Of a DNA stretch of 64,000 nucleotides, positions 45,106 through 56,654 are shown piece by piece. A model generated the notes under the pieces. That model was not told the DNA's origin, did not search any database, and saw nothing but the letters and a program-made list of their open reading frames with translations. Position numbers and translations under genes: made by a program. Each line of letters starts with the position of its first letter. Positions within the stretch are counted from its first letter, which is position 1. The stretch comes from Metellina segmentata (Eukaryota > Arthropoda > Arachnida > Araneae > Tetragnathidae). The stretch covers positions 90,603,978 through 90,667,977 of the forward strand of contig OX375873.1 of NCBI GenBank assembly GCA_947359465.1, written 5' to 3'.

Positions 45106-45963
45106 TAAGGCAACTTTTTTTGTTGCGGTAAAAATGGGAAAAGTTGCATTTATCATTCCCTAAAGTTGCATTTATGGAAATAAAGTTGCATTTATTTTTG
45201 ATACCCTAAATTCTAAAATAAAAAAATTCAAAATATACTGACAATTTTAGTCGTTTACAACACTATTATGATACATTCTTAAATACAGAAGAACGTTGAA
45301 TAGTCGATCCTTGGTTAGTATTTTCTTTCACATTGAAAAACAGCGCCAGCCGCAGTCATATAATGTGTTACATCGGATAGCAGAAGAGCAAAATCCTTTC
45401 GCTCAACATTCAGAGATTTTAAAACATCATCTACCAGGCGAACAACATATTGATGATCGACACTCACCGCGCAAACTCTGCAATCGATTACGCAAGTTTA
45501 ATCTGGATGATCAAGAGTGCCAACCAATGTATTAAAAGTTACTTCTTGCAATATATTTCACTTTCGTCTGTTAGGACGAACACCTTCTTTCCATGAACTT
45601 CTTGTTTGATCCGAAATACTTCGGCGTTCGCAAGATCAGACACACGCGATCGAAGGGTTGGTTCAGAGGGCAAAAAATGAAATAGTAATTTCACATTAAT
45701 TAATTTTAAGCTAAATTTTTAAAAGTTGCAGGTAGTTGCATTTATGCAAAAAGTTGCAGGTAGTTGCATTTATACAAAAAGTAGCATTTATGTAGAAAGT
45801 TGTATTTATGTAGAAAGTTGCATTTATGCAGAAAGTTGCATTTATGTTGCGGTTATAACTCACTAACAATACACCCCATGCAGGAGAAATTTTGGTTTTA
45901 GTACCTTACAAGCAGCATAGAATATGTGAAAAAAAGTTGCATTTGTTGCAAAAAGTTGCCCTA
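45106..45963 (-). mobile_element. hAT fragment with terminal repeats
   Basis: The ends TAAGGCAACTTTTT and (reversed) TAGGGCAACTTTTT are inverted. Subterminal AAAGTTGCATTTATG words repeat about ten times, mostly at the right side (45720-45850). The flanks CTGGTCAT (45098-45105) and CTGATCAC (45964-45971) agree at 6 of 8 positions and fit the hAT nTnnnnAn pattern. The 858-bp length leaves only part of the gene. Confidence 0.82.
45290..45700 (-). pseudogene. hAT-like transposase fragment, broken
   Basis: On the minus strand, in frames interrupted by stops, one reads PSEPTLRSRVSDLANAEVF and KKVFVLTDESE, where hAT transposases have their first catalytic aspartate. LVGTLDHPD and RLVDDVLKSL follow, then ALLLSDVTHYMTAAGAVF, which matches the block with the second acidic residue. 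The BED or N-terminal zinc finger and the C-terminal dimerisation region with the final glutamate are absent. Confidence 0.75.
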
Positions 45964-46159
45964 CTGATCACTTTTGTTGATGACGAGGTATCTCGTCATC
46001 AAGAGGTTGCGAATGCTTTTATGATGAGATAAAAATCTGATTAGTTTTCTTCTAATGACAAGATATCACGTCCATCAAGATCTGATCAGTTTTTCTAATG
46101 ACGAGAGACCTCGTCATGGCAGCAATAAGAAGTGTAATGGTAATGGTAAGTTTCAGTTA

Positions 46160-46362
46160 ACATCGTACTAGAGCAACGCAACGGGATATTGACGACGGTT
46201 CGGGATCAATCCCCTAAGTGAAGGATTCGTGGACAACACCACGTAATTTTGAACCACGGTTAGATGAAGAGGTAACGCCTGAGCTAGCACCCCACTCTCC
46301 AATTTTCCAAATAAACCCAACGTGATGACTTTTCGCCACGACATATTTAAGGTGCACCATAC
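46160..46362 (-). repeat. SINE-A, 5'-truncated
   Basis: Minus-strand landmarks are atcgtactagagcaacgc, ggatcaatccccta, acgtaattttgaaccac and cgacatatttaaggtgcacc. The polymerase III head is missing, replaced by the adjoining SINE-B. Confidence 0.82.
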
Positions 46363-46364
46363 AC

Positions 46365-46538
46365 TTGGGTTTGGGCACCGCAGGTGGCCCCCTCGTCGTG
46401 ATAGCAGGTTATGAGCCGTTTTTTGTGGCCATGCACCATACGCTTACAAACATCCATGCACTGACCCGGATTCGAATCAGGAACCTTCAGATATGGCGGA
46501 AAACACCTTAACCACCAGACCGGTTGGTCGGCCCTTCA
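46365..46538 (-). repeat. SINE-B copy
   Basis: A second tRNA-derived family. Reversed, the head reads gaccggtctggtggttaagg (A-box region) and ctgattcgaatccgggtc (B-box), followed by a body with ttgtaagcgtatggtgcatg. A sister copy is at 57640-57800. Confidence 0.8.
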
Positions 46539-48079
46539 AAAGGGTTAAAAGGTTAAACGGGAATTTCTATTCTGAGAATTTAAGCCTTGTTAGTTTTGAT
46601 AGTATTCTTTCAAAGGGATGTGTGTGTGTGTGTGTGTGATTTGATTGTGGGTGTATACAAATTAATATGCAACTAGAGAGATAAAAGAGACCATTGAAAA
46701 CAAATTTCGAAGTCATTTTTGTAAAAACAGTATCATTTCTGAAACACTTTAATAAAAAAACAATGAACGAAAATTCCGGAGAGAAATATTCACAAAAACC
46801 TAATTGCTCCGTAAAAAATAGTTTTTAACTTGCGGTTAGAGAAACAAATAAAGTAAAATAAAGGATTTTATTTTACCCCTGCCTTTCATTTCTTTTTATA
46901 ATTGTAAAGAAAGAACAAAATAAAAGAAACGGGCAGCTCGTTAAACCGTTTGCACTATTGTCCCCGAAGGCTTAACGTCCTGACAAACTGCGCCCCTAAC
47001 AAACTGCTGAATAAACGTTCAAATTGGCATCGTCACGGAAAATCACGTTTTGCTCTTTTAGTGAAAACGGGGATAAGAATTTCACCCCGGTAAAGGGATG
47101 TATATTTTACTTCGTTGATTAAGAGAGGCAATAACAAAGCAGCGAAGGAGAAAAAAAAAGCTGCATTCATCTCTCAGCGTTTTGCTTTTGAATATACCCC
47201 AGCTGAAAACAGTTTTTGGTGTCTTTTCCTTGTGTAGTTACAGAATTTTTTGTGGAGCTGTTATTCGTGGAAAAGTTGAATAGTAGTTTTGATGGAGGGG
47301 GATATGTACAACACCAAATCCTTGCTCTTTCTTGTTTATTTTCCTCTTGCATGTTTGTTTTTGAAAACAATTGTCTCTTGACTATAAAAGAAATATAAGA
47401 GAAGGGCGAGCAGTGATAACTATTTTACGTCCTAGGATCATGTCACAAAAACTAGTAGTAAAATGCCTTTTGTCTGCCAGGTAGAAACGAACATTCACCA
47501 TCTGATTGGTCAATGGGACGAGAGAGGACCCCCATTCATAGATTCAAAATCTGACTGATACGCTTCTGAATTGAAGATTTTTTCATGGCTTCACCACTTT
47601 TGTTTGCTGTCATCACTTTTGTCCACACTGTACTAGTGCGCATTCAAATACCTAACCTGTCACAGGTTTTTATATCGCCAAAATAGGCAATAAAATACCA
47701 AATCAGACAAAAAATCTTATCAGCAACTAGTCTTGTAACTTCTAGGTGATATGTTGGTCACATGTTTCGAAGCTCGTCTTTATGGCAAAGTTCAATCGAC
47801 TTATAATTCACGTCTATGGTTTTACCTCCTGCAAAGAATCGTAATCAATCGATATAAGAAATATAGAATACCTTTATCCCGCGGATGAAGAACCGAAAAT
47901 TTTGCGCTACAAAGGATCAAATTTAAAACGTCATGATAGACAACAAAAATTTAGGTAAAATGAAACTGTTTTAAAAATTAACAAGCTGCTTTAAAAAAAA
48001 ACATGCGCTCTCTTAGTGAAATTACTACAAAAACAGTGGATCAGATAAATTATTTTAAATTTGAATACTACACAAACGT
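46539..48079. other. No gene recognised; a GT microsatellite
   Basis: Contains (TG)n at 46619-46638 and AT-rich DNA. The opposite frames at 47167-47398 have no domain. Confidence 0.45.
46619..46638. repeat. (TG)n microsatellite
   Basis: Ten TG units. Confidence 0.95.
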
Positions 48080-48192
48080 GATGAGATCTCGTCTTCGAGA
48101 TGTTGTCGATTTTTTTATGATGACGAGATCAAGATCTGGTCAGTTTTATTCTAATTACAAGATATTTCGTCGAGACAACCACGACTAGAGGC
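48080..48192 (+). repeat. MITE-R copy, partial
   Basis: Landmarks atgagatctcgtcttcgag, tgacgagatcaagatctgg and tcgagacaaccacgac. The 5' end is lacking. Confidence 0.75.
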
Positions 48193-48241
48193 TTATAGTT
48201 TATCCCCAATAATTGCTATATCCTGGCCTTCCACTCACAAT

Positions 48242-49325
48242 GGGGCTGTGATATCCCAGTTGAAAGAGCAACGGATTAGCAACTGGAGGGTTTCAAGTTA
48301 GAAATTAGGTCCAGACAAAGAACATTATATACAAAATTGACAAGTTAAATCTGCTGTGGCCTCAAATGTCCTCACGATACCACGTGTGGAAGTTTAAATA
48401 ATGAGGAGCACGCTCAGGAATGACCTCGTCATCTGACTGTAGTTCAAACTTATGATTCGTTGTCCTTGACATTTTCCCTTCCAGATTGATACCTAACCGT
48501 CGCTAATAGCCCGTTGTTCCAGTGTGACTTTAACCCTCCGTCGGGCGCAACCGGCCTAACAGGCACAACTTTGACGTTTACGTTCTCCACTCCTCTCGTA
48601 GAAATGGTAAAAATCTGCTTATTCTAGTAGTCTCTTATCTTTACCGGATGTTTGGACCCAACCTTTTAATTTTATTAGTGCGCGTCGTGTATAGCTGTTA
48701 GCGTCATTCTGATCTCTCAGGCACATTGCGCCCGAATTTGTTACACATACAAAGATACGTAATATCTATGTTTTAATATCACAGTTGTTTATTTTATTAA
48801 TTTCATGACTGCATCATGCAAAATGTGTAGCTTTTTCCGTAAATATCTGAAAAACGGGTTTGAGAAGGTTGACAAATTATGAATGTAGTAAATATCGCAA
48901 CGTAATCTGCCTGGCTCCTGCAAATATGATTTGCGGAACGTGCTATTTGCCAATGCCCCTCTGCTGCTGAACTTAAGCTGAACGACTGTGACTCAGAGTG
49001 ATTATCGGCTTTTTAACTCTGCACTACAATGTATGATTTTTACTAAAATTATTTAATTTGTTACCCCGGAAATCTAAGTTAATTTAGTGCTAGATCTGAA
49101 ATTTTCTTTTAATGTTTTCTAAACATAAAATGTGTTTTTTTCGAATTTCATTGGTTTTTGTTTAAATAATATGGAGATCATTGATTACTTTTAGTATAGT
49201 ATAACTAAAATGAATGGATATAAATTTGCGATTCTATCATGTGTGCCTGATAGGCGCATTGCGCCCGAACACGTCGGTTCTACGAGGGAGATTACGCAGG
49301 GTTAAGTATCTACCTATTTACTCAA
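48242..49325 (+). repeat. SINE-A interrupted in its tail by TTAA-1
   Basis: The head ggctgtgatatcccagttg and gaaagagcaacggattagc is followed by the body to ccagtgtgac at 48528. After the TTAA-1 insertion the SINE tail resumes as gtatctacctattta (49306-49325). The B-box is decayed. Confidence 0.8.
48534..49301. mobile_element. TTAA-1, piggyBac-type non-autonomous element
   Basis: TTAA (48530-48533, 49302-49305) with the outer ends CCCTCCGTCGGGCGCAAC and (reversed) CCCTGCGTAATCTCCC. An inverted subterminal module (left cgggcgcaaccggcctaa, caggcac; right gtgcctgataggcgcat, tgcgcccga) is present, with a third partial copy inside (aggcacattgcgcccga, about 48718-48736). The 768-bp interior has no transposase frame. 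Confidence 0.88.
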
Positions 49326-49703
49326 ATAGTTCTGAAACCTCCACGCTATAAGAACACTGAGATGAACAACGCGTACCACGACGGAAGAATTCTTCCCCAT
49401 ACCTTTTCCATTCCCATAAACTATTTCTGTTGGTGATTCTTTTCCGCATGCCGCCGGGACGTTTACATAAAACGCAATACAGGTCGAGTCACGTGCGGCG
49501 GACGTGATTTGAATCGATTGTCTGAGATTACGCCGGCTCTCCAAAGCGCAATCCGGTGACAGAAAGATACGTCCGTGGAAATGTATCGCAAATGGTGAAG
49601 ATTTGTTTTCAGCCAGAATGTTTTTACTGACACCGGATCCCCGCTGGAGGATTTCGATGTCCTCTTCTTCCGAAGGAGCTTTGCTTTTCATATTCGTATG
49701 CAT
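49314..49703 (-). CDS. Open frame of 129 codons, unknown and doubtful
   Basis: Minus-strand frame starting ATG at 49703. It begins MHTNMKSKAPSEEEDIEI, then RGSGVSKNILAENKSS, and has no known domain, signal peptide or membrane segment. Its end overlaps the SINE-A tail, which argues against a real C-terminus. It is the longest frame outside the transposons, and its composition is less AT-driven than its neighbours. An exon of a larger gene or chance are both possible. Confidence 0.15.
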   Translation of the reverse strand: MHTNMKSKAPSEEEDIEILQRGSGVSKNILAENKSSPFAIHFHGRIFLSPDCALESRRNLRQSIQITSAARDSTCIAFYVNVPAACGKESPTEIVYGNGKGMGKNSSVVVRVVHLSVLIAWRFQNYLSK

Positions 49704-50811
49704 ATTTTGGCATCCTAATTTCGTTTTGATATCGGATACTCGATTCTCATCATAGAAGTGCGAGTCTTTGGATGAGTTTGAGGAGTCTATTGGTGCTGCA
49801 TATCAATGCACAGGATTTTGAGTTTCAAAGGAAATGTATCGTATTCACTTCTACTTAACAGTTAATTGTTTTAGATTTTGTATTTCGGAATGGTAATTCA
49901 TATTTTTAAAGAAGCGCGTTTTAATTTTTCTTTTCGTAGACATTTATGTTGTTTTGAATGTTTTCAGTATTATTTGAACCTTTTTTAAATTTAATGTATT
50001 TTATTTAAAAGTAATGATTTCGTTTCATGTGTTTCTGCTCTCCGTTAGCTTGTTCAAAACAAATAATAAACTACACTAAAAAATAAAGCTGTGGAAAGAT
50101 TTAAGCATATTAAACATATTGTTATTAAAGCGATTTTTTCCAACGCTACTTAAACGAGAGGGTTAAATGTGCTAACTTACACACTACAACATATACCAAG
50201 ATTATTGATATTTTAATTCATAATACGTCGTTACAAAAAAATTTATAAGTGAAAGTAAAATTATTGGGATACTTGGGGCTGTCTGGTGCAAAATTATCTT
50301 TTTAATTTTATATTTTTAAATTCCTTTATTATTATTTTACAGTGGTATATTTGTGGTACTCTAACCTAGTATATGAGGTTGGGTACCACCGATATAAATA
50401 AAATCGATATAAATTTTATAACTCTCAGAAAGGTAGTTTGGGAAGTTTATAAAACGCATTAGATGGAATTAATGTATATGACCTAAAATATCCCGTTTTT
50501 AGCTTCTTAGATGTAAGTAAATCTTTCGCTAAATTTAAGGAATGGATATAATTAAAATTTCTACAATCTAATACACTGATATATATGGTCATTAAAACCG
50601 CAACATTATAAAAGTAACATACAATAGAATTAAGATTTCCACGATATTTAGATCATGGAAGTTTATGAAAATGATTGACACGGCAGCGTATAACGAAATC
50701 ATGCGCACCATAACGCCCTTTGTAAACATTACATAAAGCGAGAACAGAAAGACGGTTTTAAGTATTGGAATTGTGTTTTATCTCTTTTATTGTAAACAAG
50801 AAACTTTATAA
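49704..50811. other. No gene recognised
   Basis: AT-rich. A small hairpin-capable stretch at about 50356-50388 (ggtactctaacct against aggttgggtacc) is the only structure noticed. Confidence 0.4.
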
Positions 50812-51810
50812 TGCCTCGTCCAAAATATGGCAGTCATACGAGCACGCTTCTGAGTTTAACAGAATAAGTATGGCTTATCGAGACAAGATCTTTCCCAGAA
50901 ATCGGCGCTCGTGAGTAAAATCAAGCGTCAGTCATGTGATAATGCAATCAGTGGGTACAGGAGGTACAAACTGACTGACGTGAACAATTGCAGTGGTCTT
51001 GTCACACCACAGAACGAAAGGACATATATCGGGCATATGTCTACTATAGATCTTAGTGCAACATTAAGAACCCTAGCTCAAAAATTATTGTATGTTACAC
51101 AACAACCTGTGTCAGAACGCACGTTCGACTTCGCTTGCCATTTTACAAAGACATCCATTACTGCAACTACCTTTGACTCTATACCACATACATCTGAGTC
51201 TGCAATGGTGATTAGAATGCAATATATGCACAAGCGAATGGCATGATACTGTCGTTTTAGACGAATCTCAATTCTGTCTGCAACACTACGATGATTACAG
51301 CCTAGTCCGTATGTACCACGGCGATACACTGCATGTCTATCGCATCATGTAACCCCATACTAGCCCTTCCCCTAGCATTCAGGTATAGGGTACCATTGGA
51401 ATGGTATTGCATCGGCCTAACATACATTGCGAGAAAACTCAACAGCCAATGCTACATCTATGAAGTTTTGGAACCTGTTCTCCTCTTTTATCTCCAGGGC
51501 TTGCCTGTGACCAATTTTAATCAGGACAATACGCTACCACACGTGGAATGCAACGTACAACAATTACACAATGATCGCTAGGCTTCACTTCTTCCATGGC
51601 CCACCCTTTCACCAGATCTGTAATCCATCAAACACGTCTAGTCGATGATCACCCAACAACTGCCTCCATACTGACCACCCGAGTCTGCACTAGATAACCT
51701 TCGGTATCGTGTGTAAATAGCATAGACTGGCATACAATACACTAAATCAATCTCGATCTAAGCCTGAGATGTGTAGCAGCAGTTATTGCCGGCCATGTTT
51801 GGTATGGATT
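50812..51810 (+). pseudogene. Tc1-epsilon transposase, strongly decayed
   Basis: Start MPRPKYGSHTSTLLSLTE at 50812, then stops and frameshifts. Recognisable pieces are STIDLSATLRTLAQKLL (second DNA-binding domain); VLDESQFCLQHYDDYS with the first catalytic Asp; YIYEVLEPVLLFYLQGLP; and NQDNTLPHVECNVQQ with the second Asp. A frame-shifted C-terminus lies around 51750-51800. The family is the one with the DESRFCLQHHDGR motif. No TIRs were found, so element borders are unknown. A 113-residue piece (50911-51246) and an 82-residue piece (51333-51581) remain open. Confidence 0.82.
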
Positions 51811-54399
51811 TCGCAAGTTGAACGGAGGTGTAATTTTCATCTTTTCATCCTTGAGCCTTATGTTATATGTGTAATAAATATGCTTCGATATATCTTGTTC
51901 TGCATGTGGTTCCATATCCGATGACCAAACATGTATATTGTAAGGTTTAAAACCATAAAATACGTTAATACAATAAAATATTCCCCAAAAAGAAGTTTCT
52001 TTATAATACTGTCGTATACTACTGTATATTAGGTATTAATAATTCATGCTAAAACTCATTATTTTACATTGCATGTATTCCATTTAAATACGTGCGTGTT
52101 ATCACCTTAATATTAATTATTAATACCCTTGCATTACTTGTTTTCAAAATTTAGGAGTCATATCACACATATACCAACTTCAATTAATACATATTGTTTT
52201 AAAATTAAAAATACTTACTAAGGTAACTTTCTTGATGAATTTTGGATCCATATAAATTTAATTTCGGATGGGGTGTTTTCATTAAAATCTACAGAATAAA
52301 AATTACAAAAGTAATTAATACAGAGAGATTAAAGCAGAAAAAGGTATTCAAATTAATACTATATACTTGTAGACCCATGCGTAGCATTTGCGTTCAAGTT
52401 TTTTAATTTCTTGTCTATAGACTGTACAGTTATGCCCTGTTTAAATCCATTTATAATGAATATAAACTTTGATATGTCCCCATTATATCTCCAAATGAAA
52501 TAAAATTGATCCCAAATACAAAGCAACATTTGATACTTACTAGTGTTATTCCGTATTTCAAATAACCTAGCAAAAAGTGCAGTTTAGTAGTTTTATCTTA
52601 AATTAGCTTCTGAACGTTCACTTCAATCTCATTCGCTTGTTCAAAAGCGATTCGGTATTTTTTGCAGTTTAGACCTATTTCTACTTTCGTTACATTTTAT
52701 ATTCTCTCTTTCTCTTCGACGAGTTTGTTCAGTCATACAGGTTTCTCATTGCCTTCCTCAATTAGAGTGCTGACGAGTTTGTCATATAAATGGTAAAACC
52801 TTTCTTAAAATTCTATCAACATTGATGCAGTTCCATTGCTTAAAATAAACATGTGTAAGCTAAGTGGGAAAATTCGAGAGGAAACCTCGTAGTGAATAAA
52901 TTCAAATTTTTATTTTTGTTTCTTGTTATTGTTCAGTATATACGTCATCTAATCGTGGTTCAAAACTACAACGAGTTGTCCTCGGATATTTCCCTTCGGA
53001 ATCGATCTCAAACCATCGCCAGTGGCCCATTGTATTACTTCAGTACGACGTACGAACTACCAACCTACCTCTACACTATACAGAATAATGTTAATTCCTG
53101 TGCTACATGTTTTAGTAGTTAAATATATACAGAAACGTGGGGAGATATGTACAAATTAAACAACCCCAGAAAGAAAAATATCAAATAATAAACTATGTCT
53201 GAATAAATAAAAGTAAGTAGTATGTATAAATTGAGTTACTAAAGCAAAATAAGACCTTAAATTTAAACGAAAAATAAAGAAAGAGTACAAATGGTAGATT
53301 TAATGTAAAGTTATAAAAGTAGTTTCCAAAGTTATCGGGGTAGTTTCTCCTTTCACATATACCTTGTTGGAAACCATCGATTTACAGTACTCTTTCCCCA
53401 GCATACGAATGGAAATATTCCAGCTGATATATTCAAATTCGAATCGAATTTCCAATACGTGTGTCCGACCGACTTCCAATTCAACGGGGGTTACTTCAAA
53501 CAGTTCGACGCTCCTACAGAAAGTTCTACGATAAAATAGACCCTCCCCAACCCGCATAAAACAGCATTGCAAAAGAAATCACGAGTCGAAAGAAGAAAAG
53601 TCTGTTTCTCTACCGCAACAGACGTCTTATTCACTTTGACATCAGTTTTCCGATAAGTGAAAAAGGAGATTGTTTAAAGTATACATAAACAAGTAAAAAA
53701 AGAAATCTCTCGGCCACACGAAAAACCTCAAGGTGCCGCAGGATCACTTCTTACCTATCCATCCCGTCCCCTTGACAGGCCAACCCCCTATGCTTTCAAG
53801 GTTATTGGCTGCCGTCACGTGCTTGGGTGACTTCGAATGCACTTTCCTGATTCGAAAAGAACTCCTGCGAACAATCGACCTAATGCACAATTGCCACGCA
53901 ATTTCTTTGACACCCTGCCCGGAGTTGAGTTGAGATGCTGGGCCAAGAAGAAGAGATCGTTCCCTGGCCCTTGATTAGTTCGACCAGTAGCAACTATTCT
54001 TTTCTGTTCTGGAAGTGTTCTTTCTCTCGTGCAACCCGTGTTCTCCGGTTTCTTGTCGTTACGCTGAAAGCCGGACTATTCTTTGGAATCGGTTTGCATC
54101 GGAACTCTGTTCGATGTAGGATGGAGATGGGATTGCCAGAGGAAGCTGGATGGTAATTTGAGCGAATGCAGAGAGATTGTGGTGGGAAAGAGAGCAACTA
54201 CAATGCGGGGTGTTTAATCAGGAAAAACCGAGGGCTACATCGATGCGAGATAGAATGAAGATTAAATGTGGATGGTCTTGGAGCAGAAACTCAATAATTG
54301 ACCAGATATTTATTTACTGAACTGCTGTATATCTTTCTGTGCGTTCCAGTATTAGAGAGCTGTGTAGTATTGCGTTTCCCCTATGTATCCAATTTCATT
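51811..54399. other. No gene recognised; one SINE-A fragment
   Basis: SINE-A 3' part at 52930-53080. The frames at 53300-53572 (minus) and 53733-54197 (both strands) lie in GC-richer DNA but show no domain and overlap one another. Confidence 0.4.
52930..53080 (+). repeat. SINE-A, 3' fragment
   Basis: Landmarks cgtcatctaatcgtggttc, aaaactacaacgagttgtcc and ccatcgccagtggccc, with a tail of aaccaacctacctc. The first half is missing. Confidence 0.8.
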
Positions 54400-54548
54400 A
54401 CTAACTAATCACATTAATTGGTTGGAAGAATCCTGGGAAAGATTATATTTGTCAGAGAGGACAAAACTGTTTAGAAGTTAAGCAGGAAAAACTACAGAAT
54501 GTATACATGCGTGGGTACGCCTCCGAGGATGGTTTAAAGACTGCCTAT
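54400..54548 (+). repeat. Repeat S copy
   Basis: Landmarks actaactaatcacattaatt, ggttggaagaatcctggg, tttgtcagagaggac and cgcctccgaggatgg. Confidence 0.65.
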
Positions 54549-54969
54549 TACTTTTTATGTAAAAGAAAAGAAATTATATATATATTGAAAGATTTTTATG
54601 CATTTTTGAACAGATTACAGTATCTCTTATCATTATGAAAAGAATCACAGCGTGTCAAAACAGTTAGCTCCTTTTTATCTTTTCTAGGTGACGTCTCTAA
54701 AGGTATGTCACATATGAACGAAGCATTCATAGACTGAGGAAAAAGTTAGAAGAAATGTATCCGAAATGGCAAGTGGAACGTAAAAATTTTGACCATCGAG
54801 ACACATTAAGAGTTAGAGGCGTTTGAGATAAGAATTCAATGACGTTGAAATAATAATGAGTCTGCCTGGAAACTCGACCGAAAATGATATTGAATGTAAA
54901 GTGTATTGATATGTTCTCTGAACGTCGATAACCGAGAAGTAAAGGATTATTTTTTACCACAACGAAAAT
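54549..54969. other. No gene recognised
   Basis: Lies between two repeat S copies; the minus frame at 54727-54990 has no domain. Confidence 0.4.
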
Positions 54970-55092
54970 ATAACTACTAAATAACCACATTTATTGGTTG
55001 AAAGAATCGTAGGAAAGATTATGTAGGTCACAAAAATAGGACTGCATGTTTCAGATCGGCTATATGCGTGTAAACCTTTCGGAGGATTAAAG
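54970..55092 (+). repeat. Repeat S copy
   Basis: Landmarks ctaaataaccacatttattgg, ttgaaagaatcgtagg, gtaggtcacaaaaatagg and cctttcggaggatt. Confidence 0.65.
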
Positions 55093-55620
55093 CTTTATTT
55101 TAGCCTCTAGTTATCACGCTATTTCGGTTAATTCTTTGAAAGACACTGTGAGGTACTACAAGATGTATTTACTACATAACAATCGTATTTTCTCTCTAAT
55201 GAAACACTAATATTTATCTGTAAAGAATGCAAATTTTACATTTCGTAAAATACCACATACGTAGTATCTGATTTCTTACATTTCAATAATTTAATCATCA
55301 CATAATCCGTCCCATTTTGTAAAACGACTGTGGAACAAATGAGAAATTTTGAAGTATTAAAATTAAAACCTACAGGGAAAAATAATAATCTGAATTGAAA
55401 AGCAATTTAAAAGTTCACACCTTAGTAGGTCCCGAAAGGTTATTTTGATGAAAAAGACATTATGTTAACTGAAAAAATTATTCAAATGTATGCAAGATAT
55501 ATACCTGCGTGTATCTGTCAATATTAGTACAGAAATTACTAATTGGCCCTCAATAAGTACTTTTACCTTACAACTTATACTACAACTAAATTCTGCTTGA
55601 AAACAGTCCTGAAGTAAGGT
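55093..55620. other. No gene recognised
   Basis: AT-rich DNA before a tandem duplication. Confidence 0.45.
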
Positions 55621-56283
55621 AAAACAGACAAAATTAACCGTTTATCGCTGGAGTGTTCACTAAAGGTACCAGATGAAGAGATATCTGACGAATACTGAAC
55701 AAATTAAATGGTTAAACTGGATTGTATTGTTATTAAGTCAATTTATCAAATTTAAAACCATCCATTTCATTAGCAACAATAGACTGAATTGATTTAAAAT
55801 TTTATAAACAAACTTGATTGTGTGTATTCTCTCCAAGTGTGTACTCAACGAATCTAGTGTGTTTTAGGGGAAAGTTCACTGAAATACCCCTTTCAGATCT
55901 CTTTCATTTACCTTCTATTTACTGAACTGCATTCTATTGTTGTGGCAAGCATATAAAACAGACAAAATTAACCGTTTATCGTGGGAATGTTCACTAAAGG
56001 TACCAGATGAAGAGATATCTGACGAATACTGAACAAATTAAATGGTTAAACTGGATTGTATTGTTATAAGTCAATTTATCAAATTTAAAACCACCTATTT
56101 CATTAGCAATAATAGACTGGATTTATTTAAAATTTTATAAACGAACTTGAATGTGTGTATTCTCTCCAAGTGTGTACTCAACGAATCTAGTGTGTTTTTG
56201 GGGAAAGCTCACTGAAATGCCCCTTTCAGATCTCTTTTATTTACCTTCTATTTACTGAACTACATTCTGTTGTTATTTCAAGA
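55621..56283 (+). repeat. Tandem duplication, unit about 334 bp
   Basis: Copy 1 starts at 55621 and copy 2 at 55955. They are near-identical across aaaacagacaaaattaacc, gatatctgacgaatactg, cattcattagcaa and acgaatctagtgtgtttt, with a few substitutions and single-base indels. High similarity indicates a recent event. Confidence 0.93.
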
Positions 56284-56357
56284 ATATTTACTTAATGAAT
56301 GTTAATGTGCGAAATATTGCTTCAAAATAGGAACAGATGACCTCCCCAAAACAGGAA

Positions 56358-56425
56358 AGGTAAAGGTTGGTTATATCTTTATGGCGCCAGATGTGGCCAA
56401 GCTGAGCCACGATTTTACTGATATA
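56358..56425 (-). repeat. LINE 3' end fragment
   Basis: Reversed, it reads ggctcagcttggccacatc, then tggcgccataaagatataac and caacc, parallel to the LINE end at 41095-41148. Confidence 0.6.
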
Positions 56426-56654
56426 AAAGAAATATACCCAATTTAGAAAGTATAACAATATCCACTCATTTACATCGATAGTATTATTGGTAGATCTAGC
56501 TTCTTTAAATGTTCGCAACACGGTAAACCTTTTTTGCGTTCATTTTGAACACATTTACCAATTTTTAGAAATAGTGTACACACTATATTTCCGATTAGCG
56601 CAATACTGCCTTTACTCACAACAGAAAATATCGGCTTACTACTCCTTCGTTTAA

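Larger units (their letters stand above)
45057..46130 (+). repeat. MITE-R copy split by a hAT fragment
   Basis: TTAA (45053-45056), then CCCTTCAAGTGGTTTCACCG. Several units carry the palindrome (accgagatatctcgt, gacgaggtatctcgtc, gacaagatatcacgtcc, gacgagagacctcgtc) separated by aagatctgatcagttttctaat. The right end (catggcagcaataag) is degenerate. A hAT fragment occupies 45106-45963. Confidence 0.85.

Noticed and set aside
53300..53572. 90-codon minus-strand frame
   Set aside because: Somewhat protein-like, but no known domain, no splice partners and no repeat or gene context.
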